A stretch of DNA of 64,000 nucleotides from Streptomyces mobaraensis (GTDB lineage Bacteria > Actinomycetota > Actinomycetes > Streptomycetales > Streptomycetaceae), in assembly GCF_020099395.1 (NCBI RefSeq), contig NZ_CP083590.1:5642001-5706000 (forward strand). The letters run 5' to 3'. Under the pieces are notes generated by a model. It saw only the letters and a program-made list of their open reading frames with translations, was not told the origin of the DNA and did no database searches. Positions 59,421-64,000 of the stretch are shown here, in pieces. Position 1 is the first letter of the stretch, and each line of letters opens with the position of its first letter. A program made the translations under genes and the position numbers.

Positions 59421-60659
59421 TCAGCGCTTGAACTCGGCGCTGTGGCGGGCCTTCCAGGTGTTCCCCTCGACCTGGTAGGCGGTGATCATGGTGTTGGTGG
59501 TGTCGCCGTACTTGTCGAAGGAGACGGTGCCGGTGACGCCGTCGAATTTGACCTTGTTGAGGGCCTCGACGACCTTGGCGCGGGCACCGTCGGGGAGTTT
59601 GCCGCCGTTGTCGGCGACGACGGCTTTGACGGCCTGGATGATGGCCCAGGCTGCGTCGTAGGTGGAGCCGCCGTATGCCTCGTAGCGGTCCTTGTAGCCC
59701 GCGGCTTTGTAGTCGGCGATGAACTTCTTGGCGGAGTCGAGTTCTTCGACGGGTTTGCCGACGGAGGTGGCGTAGTCGCCGGCGGATTTCTTGTTGAGTT
59801 TGATGTAGTCGGCGCTGTACATGCCGTCGCCGCCCATGAGGGGGGCTTTGACGCCGCTCTCCTTGAGCTGCTGGCTCAGGGGCGCGGCGGCCGGGTATTC
59901 GCCGCCGTAGAAGACGAGGTCGGCTCCGGAGCTCTTGGCCTTGGAGACGATGGCCTTGAAGTCGCGGTCCTCGGGGTTGACGTGTTCGGTGCCGGCGATC
60001 TTTCCGCCGAGTGCGGTGAACTGGGTGGAGAAGGCGGCCGCGAGGCCGACGCCGTAGGTCTTCTGGTCATCGATGACGTAGGCGTTCTTGGCCTTGATCT
60101 GATCGTGGGCGTATTTTCCGCCGAAGGCGCCCTGGACCTCGTCGGTGGTGGCGGTACGGAAATAGGTGGTGAACTGCCGCTTGCGCTGGTCCTGTTTCCA
60201 GTCCTTGCCCTGGGTGAGGTCGGGGGTGGTGTTGGCCGGGGAGATGAGGGCCACGGTGTTGGACTGGGCGACCTGCTGCATGGACTGGGCGACGCTGGAG
60301 TTCAGGGGGCCGACGATGCCGACGACCTTCTTGTCGCCGGCGAGTTTGGTGGCGTTCTGCTGGCCGGAGGTGGGCTGGGCCTGGTCGTCCAGCGCGGACA
60401 GTTCGAAGGTGACGCCGGGGACTTCGTTGCTCTTGTTGGCGTTGGTGACGGCGAGGTGGGCGGAGTTCTTGATGCCCTGGCCCAGGGCGGAGAGGTCGCC
60501 GGTCAGGGGGGCGTCGAGGCCGATCACCACGGTGGTCTTCTTGCCGCCCTTGTCGCCGTTGTCGCCCCCTTTGTCGTCGTCTCGGGAGCCGCAGGCGCTC
60601 AGGGTCAGCGCCCCGGCGGTGAGTGCGGTGGTGAGCAGGAGCAGGGGACGGTGTCGCAC
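59421..60659 (-). CDS. livK: Branched-chain amino-acid substrate-binding lipoprotein
   Basis: This 412-aa lipoprotein has the lipobox LSAC (Cys23) and a Gly/Asp/Lys-rich tether. Two periplasmic-binding lobes follow, with VVIGLDAPLTGDLSALGQGI, VVGIVGPLNSSVAQSMQ, LISPANTTPDLT, YVIDDQKTYGVGLA and TYDAAWAIIQAV. It captures Leu/Ile/Val or related amino acids for LivHMGF. It is the first gene of the operon. A GTCAC/GTGAC repeat at 60813-60829 lies in the 280-bp upstream gap, which shows no gene. Confidence 0.94.
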   Translation of the reverse strand: MRHRPLLLLTTALTAGALTLSACGSRDDDKGGDNGDKGGKKTTVVIGLDAPLTGDLSALGQGIKNSAHLAVTNANKSNEVPGVTFELSALDDQAQPTSGQQNATKLAGDKKVVGIVGPLNSSVAQSMQQVAQSNTVALISPANTTPDLTQGKDWKQDQRKRQFTTYFRTATTDEVQGAFGGKYAHDQIKAKNAYVIDDQKTYGVGLAAAFSTQFTALGGKIAGTEHVNPEDRDFKAIVSKAKSSGADLVFYGGEYPAAAPLSQQLKESGVKAPLMGGDGMYSADYIKLNKKSAGDYATSVGKPVEELDSAKKFIADYKAAGYKDRYEAYGGSTYDAAWAIIQAVKAVVADNGGKLPDGARAKVVEALNKVKFDGVTGTVSFDKYGDTTNTMITAYQVEGNTWKARHSAEFKR

Positions 60660-60940
60660 GGTGGGTCCTTTCCCTGGCGCGGCGGCTTCGCTGTGGTGCG
60701 GGTGCCGTGTCGCTCGCCGGGCAAGGACGAAGGAGGGAACGGGTGCGAACCGCCCGGCGGGGTGGCGGATGGCCGTGACTGTAAGGGCAGGGCGACAGGG
60801 CGGGGCAGAGGTGTCACCCAGGATGTGACTGTCTTGTTATGACGCAGATCACGTTCCGCATCGGCGGATCCCGCCCTGCCGCCGGGAGGTTCACCCGGCG
60901 GCCGTGGAGGGCGCAACTGCCGTCCACGGCCGGGGATTTG

Positions 60941-61408
60941 TCAGGCGGACGCCTGCGGATTGTCGCGGATGACGCAGGTGAGGCGGGCGGAGCAGACGCG
61001 CTTGCCCTGCTCGTCGGTGACGGCGATTTCGTAGGTGGCGCTGGTGCGGCCGCGGTGCACGGGGGTGGCGATGCCGGTGACGAGGCCGGAGCGGAGCCCG
61101 CGGTGGTGGGTGCAGTTGAGGTCGACGCCGACGGCGATCCGCGTGGGGCCGCCGTGCAGCATGGCGCCGACGGAGCCGAGCGTCTCGGCGAGCACGGCGG
61201 AGGCGCCGCCGTGGAGCAGCCCGTACGGCTGGGTGTTGCCCTCGACCGGCATGGTGCCGACGACGCGGTCGGGGGACGCCTCGACGACGCGGACGCCCAT
61301 GCGCTCGCCGAGGTGGCCCGCCGAGAAGAGGGCGGGCAGGTCCAGGCCGCTGTCGGCCCAGGCGTCGAGGATCTCCTGCGGAAAGACGGTCCGGCTCTGT
61401 TCGCCCAT
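60941..61408 (-). CDS. PaaI-type hotdog thioesterase
   Basis: This 155-aa thioesterase has the hotdog core NTQPYGLLHGGASAVLAETL, where the HGG loop and the following Glu form the active site, and VGVDLNCTHHRGLRSG. Such enzymes hydrolyse acyl-CoA thioesters (phenylacetyl- or hydroxybenzoyl-CoA type). ATG 61408 follows AGGGGAG. A long palindrome lies just upstream and could be its operator. Confidence 0.9.
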   Translation of the reverse strand: MGEQSRTVFPQEILDAWADSGLDLPALFSAGHLGERMGVRVVEASPDRVVGTMPVEGNTQPYGLLHGGASAVLAETLGSVGAMLHGGPTRIAVGVDLNCTHHRGLRSGLVTGIATPVHRGRTSATYEIAVTDEQGKRVCSARLTCVIRDNPQASA

Positions 61409-61454
61409 GCTGCTCGGCTCCCCTGGTGCTCGTGGCGTACGTGAGGTGCACGCG

Positions 61455-61481
61455 ACTTCAGGTACGCGAGGTACCTGAAGT
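61455..61481. promoter_or_regulatory. 11-bp perfect palindrome between the thioesterase and fdhF-like genes
   Basis: ACTTCAGGTAC and GTACCTGAAGT are separated by GCGAG. It lies 47 bp upstream of the thioesterase start and 20 bp after the fdhF-like stop, so it may be an operator or a terminator. Confidence 0.6.
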
Positions 61482-61500
61482 GGTGCGTAGACGTTTGTTA

Positions 61501-63795
61501 TCAGGTGGTGCTCTCGGGGCGCTCGGTGGGTTCGAGCCGGATGATGACGGACTTGCTCGCGGGAGTGTTGCTCTGGTCCGCGGTGTGGTCGAGCGGCACC
61601 AGGACGTTTGTCTCCGGGTAGTACGCGGCGGCGCAGCCGCGCGCCGTCGGGTAGTGGACGACGCGGAAGCCGGGGGCGCGCCGTTCGGTGCCATCCGTCC
61701 ACTCGCCGACGAGGTCGGCGTACGCGCCGTCGGCGAGCCCGTGGTCGCGGGCGTCGTCGGGGTGGAGGAGGACGACGCGGCGGCCGTTCTTGATGCCGCG
61801 GTAGCGGTCGTCGAGGCCGTAGATGGTGGTGTTGTACTGGTCGTGGGAGCGGATGGTCTGGAGGAGCAGGCGGCCTTCCGGGACGTGGGGGAACTCGACG
61901 GGCGCCGCGGTGAAGTTGGCCTTCCCGGTGGTGGTGGGGAAGGTGCGCGAGTCGCGGGGCGCGTGGGGCAGGGTGAAGCCGCCGGGGCGGGCGACGCGGG
62001 TGTTGAAGTCCTCGAAGCCGGGGATCACGCGGGCGATGCGGTCGCGGATGGCGCCGTAGTCCTCCTCGAAGCGCTCCCACGGGGTGGTGGAGGCGGTGCC
62101 GAGGACGGCGCGGGCCAGGCGGCAGACGATGGCGGGCTCGGAGAGCAGATGGGGGCTCGCGGGGTCGAGCCGGCCGCGGGAGGCGTGGACCATGCCCATG
62201 GAGTCCTCGACGGTGACGAACTGGTCGCCGCCGCGCTGCCGGTCGCGTTCGGTGCGGCCGAGGGTGGGCAGGATGAGGGCCCGCGCGCCGGTGATCACGT
62301 GCGAGCGGTTGAGCTTGGTGGAGACGTGGACCGTGAGGCGGGCGCGGCGGACGGCCGCTTCCGTGACGTCGGTGTCGGGGGTGGCGGAGACGAAGTTGCC
62401 GCCCATGGCGAGGAAGACCTTGGCCTGTCCGTCGCGGAGCGCCCGGATCGCGCGGACCACGTCGAGGCCGTGCTCGCGGGGCGGGGTGAAGCCGAACTCC
62501 TTCTCCAGGGCGTCGAGGAAGGCGGGGGCGGGGCGTTCGAAGATGCCCATGGTGCGGTCGCCCTGGACGTTGCTGTGGCCGCGGACGGGGCAGACGCCGG
62601 CGCCGGGGCGGCCGATCGCGCCGCGCAGCAGCAGGAGGTTGACGACCTCCTTGATGGTGACGACGGCGTGCTTGTGCTGGGTGAGGCCCATGGCCCAGCA
62701 GACGACGGTGCGCCGGGAGTCGAGGACCATGCGCAGGGCCGCCAGGATCTCCTCCCGGGTCAGCCCGGTGGCGCGCAGGGTCTCGTCCCAGTCGGCGGTG
62801 CGGGCGAGGGCGGTGAACTCCTCGTAGCCGTGGGTGTGTTCGCGGACGAAGTCCTCGTCGACGGCGCCCTCGGTCTCCAGGACCAGCCGGTTGAGGAGGC
62901 GGAAGAGGGCCTGGTCGCCGCCGAGCCGGATCTTGAGGAAGAGGTCGGTGAGGGGGGTGCCGGAGCCGGCGAGGCCGCGCGCGTTCTGCGGGTTCTTGAA
63001 CCGTTCGAGGCCCGCCTCGGGCAGCGGGTTGACGGTCATGATCCTCGTGCCGCCGCGCTTGGCCTTCTCCAGGGCGGAGAGCATCCGGGGGTGGTTGGTG
63101 CCCGGGTTCTGCCCGGCGACGATGATCAGGTCGGCCTTGTAGAGGTCCTCCAGCAGGACGCTGCCCTTGCCGACGCCGAGGGTGTCGGTGAGGGCGGAGC
63201 CGGAGGACTCGTGGCACATGTTGGAGCAGTCGGGCAGGTTGTTGGTGCCGAACTCGCGGGCGAACAACTGGTACAGGAACGCGGCCTCGTTGCTGGTGCG
63301 CCCGGAGGTGTAGAAGACGGCCTCGTCGGGCGACTCCAGGGCGCGCAGCTCGTCGGCGATGATGCCGAAGGCCCGCTCCCAGCTGACCGGCTCGTAGTGG
63401 TCCGCGCCCTCCGCGAGGTACATGGGGCGGGTGAGGCGGCCCTGCTGGCCGAGCCAGTAGCCGCTGCGGCCGGCGAGGTCCGCGACCGAGTGGGCGGCGA
63501 AGAAGGCGGGGGTGATCCGCCGGAGCGTGGCTTCCTCGGCGACGGCCTTGGCGCCGTTCTCGCAGAACTCCGCGGTGTGCCGCTTGTCCGGCTCGGGCCA
63601 GGCGCAGCCCGGGCAGTCGAACCCGTCCTTCTGGTTGACCTTGAGCAGGGTGAGCGCGGTGCGCCGGACGCCCATCTGCCGCTGGGCGGCGCGCAGCGAG
63701 TGCCCGATGGCGGTGAGGCCCGCCGCGGCGTGCTGCGGCGCGGTGACCTCGGGGGCGTCCTGGACGGGGTCGCCGGTCGGTGGTTTGCCTGCCAT
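61501..63795 (-). CDS. FdhF/YdeP family molybdopterin oxidoreductase
   Basis: This 764-aa protein resembles the formate dehydrogenase alpha-like YdeP subgroup. The N-terminal Cys set DGFDCPGCAWPEPDKRH ... EFCENGAKA, LPDCSNMCHESSGSALTD, VAGQNPGTNHPRML and the C-terminal molybdopterin domain (RLLLQTIRSHDQYNTTIYG) are visible. In E. coli YdeP is tied to acid resistance; here the electron donor and acceptor are unknown. ATG 63795 has GGGGGAA 6 nt upstream. Downstream genes give no maturation factor. Confidence 0.9.
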   Translation of the reverse strand: MAGKPPTGDPVQDAPEVTAPQHAAAGLTAIGHSLRAAQRQMGVRRTALTLLKVNQKDGFDCPGCAWPEPDKRHTAEFCENGAKAVAEEATLRRITPAFFAAHSVADLAGRSGYWLGQQGRLTRPMYLAEGADHYEPVSWERAFGIIADELRALESPDEAVFYTSGRTSNEAAFLYQLFAREFGTNNLPDCSNMCHESSGSALTDTLGVGKGSVLLEDLYKADLIIVAGQNPGTNHPRMLSALEKAKRGGTRIMTVNPLPEAGLERFKNPQNARGLAGSGTPLTDLFLKIRLGGDQALFRLLNRLVLETEGAVDEDFVREHTHGYEEFTALARTADWDETLRATGLTREEILAALRMVLDSRRTVVCWAMGLTQHKHAVVTIKEVVNLLLLRGAIGRPGAGVCPVRGHSNVQGDRTMGIFERPAPAFLDALEKEFGFTPPREHGLDVVRAIRALRDGQAKVFLAMGGNFVSATPDTDVTEAAVRRARLTVHVSTKLNRSHVITGARALILPTLGRTERDRQRGGDQFVTVEDSMGMVHASRGRLDPASPHLLSEPAIVCRLARAVLGTASTTPWERFEEDYGAIRDRIARVIPGFEDFNTRVARPGGFTLPHAPRDSRTFPTTTGKANFTAAPVEFPHVPEGRLLLQTIRSHDQYNTTIYGLDDRYRGIKNGRRVVLLHPDDARDHGLADGAYADLVGEWTDGTERRAPGFRVVHYPTARGCAAAYYPETNVLVPLDHTADQSNTPASKSVIIRLEPTERPESTT

Positions 63796-63924
63796 GTCGT
63801 TCCCCCTGAGCGGTGAGGCGGTCGCGTGGAGTGCTGCCGGTGACGATCCTGTCACGGGGGTCGGACAGCCGGGGCGGCGGCGGTGTGGCGGGGATTGTCA
63901 GTGGGTCGTGGCAGGATCGGGGGC

Positions 63925-64000
63925 GTGGCAGCAAAGGCATCGAAATCACCGTCCGACGCGACCGAGCCGACCGGCCCCGAGGCCGTGGGGGGAGGTGCGG
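63925..64000 (+). CDS. Start of an unidentified gene (truncated by window end)
   Basis: GTG 63925 follows AGGATCGGGGG. It begins MAAKASKSPSDATEPTGPEA, a disordered N-terminus. Only 25 codons are visible, so no family can be named. It is divergent from the molybdoprotein gene. Confidence 0.45.
   Translation, partial: MAAKASKSPSDATEPTGPEAVGGGA

Noticed and set aside
61426..63816. A 796-codon open frame on the plus strand opposite the fdhF-like gene
   Set aside because: It is low-complexity Gly/Val/Glu-rich and antisense to a gene with clear molybdoprotein motifs.

Overview
The window is about 73% GC (estimated by eye). It has the codon bias, dense operons with ATGA/GTGA overlaps and frequent GTG starts of a Streptomyces or close relative. 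The conserved gene order hisI-trpE-trpC-trpM-trpB-trpA-dsbA-lgt, then gltBD, then pyk-tRNA-pdtaR-livFGMHK, matches from memory the S. coelicolor chromosome around SCO2008-SCO2044. This is therefore a core chromosomal segment, interrupted by accessory DNA between gltD and the trypsin gene.

Region 1 (1-10.9 kb) is an amino-acid biosynthesis block. It holds a membrane-anchored septum-formation-like protein (partial), hisI, trpE, a Trp-operon membrane protein, two small membrane proteins, trpC, the small modulator trpM, trpB and trpA. It ends with a DsbA-like thiol protein, lgt and a VIT1-type transporter. A short frame with tandem Trp codons lies directly in front of trpC. Region 2 (11.0-17.2 kb) encodes both subunits of glutamate synthase.

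Region 3 (17.3-33.8 kb) is accessory. It contains a secreted AMIN-like protein and two relics of a type I-E-like CRISPR array that flank a NUDIX gene and a fragment of an STM4013-like hydrolase. These are followed by an XRE/DUF397 pair, a DUF6415-like protein, a secreted flavin amine oxidase related to L-glutamate oxidase, and several unplaced genes. Next comes a compact polysaccharide module: UDP-GlcNAc 2-epimerase, a secreted jelly-roll-like protein, a processive GT2 synthase with a 66-aa membrane partner, and a divergent DUF2334 deacetylase-like protein coupled to a GH113-like lipoprotein. In part composition it resembles the Pga (PNAG) systems, but with different protein families. It is my main candidate for an undescribed system.

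Region 4 (33.9-50.4 kb) holds a trypsin-type protease behind an array of CGCGTG boxes, a secreted repeat protein, a two-component system, a stand-alone ClpP divergent from a LysR regulator, a VOC protein, a GH35 beta-galactosidase, chorismate mutase and aminopeptidase N. It also holds a lone paralogue of ATP synthase subunit b, an orphan N-hydroxylase of the siderophore type and a Tat-exported 5'-nucleotidase. Region 5 (50.4-64 kb) returns to core genes: SIMPL protein, pyruvate kinase, an HTH-LAGLIDADG protein beside an unusual tRNA, the ANTAR regulator PdtaR, a complete branched-chain amino-acid ABC transporter, a hotdog thioesterase and an FdhF/YdeP-type molybdoprotein. A gene start sits at the right edge.
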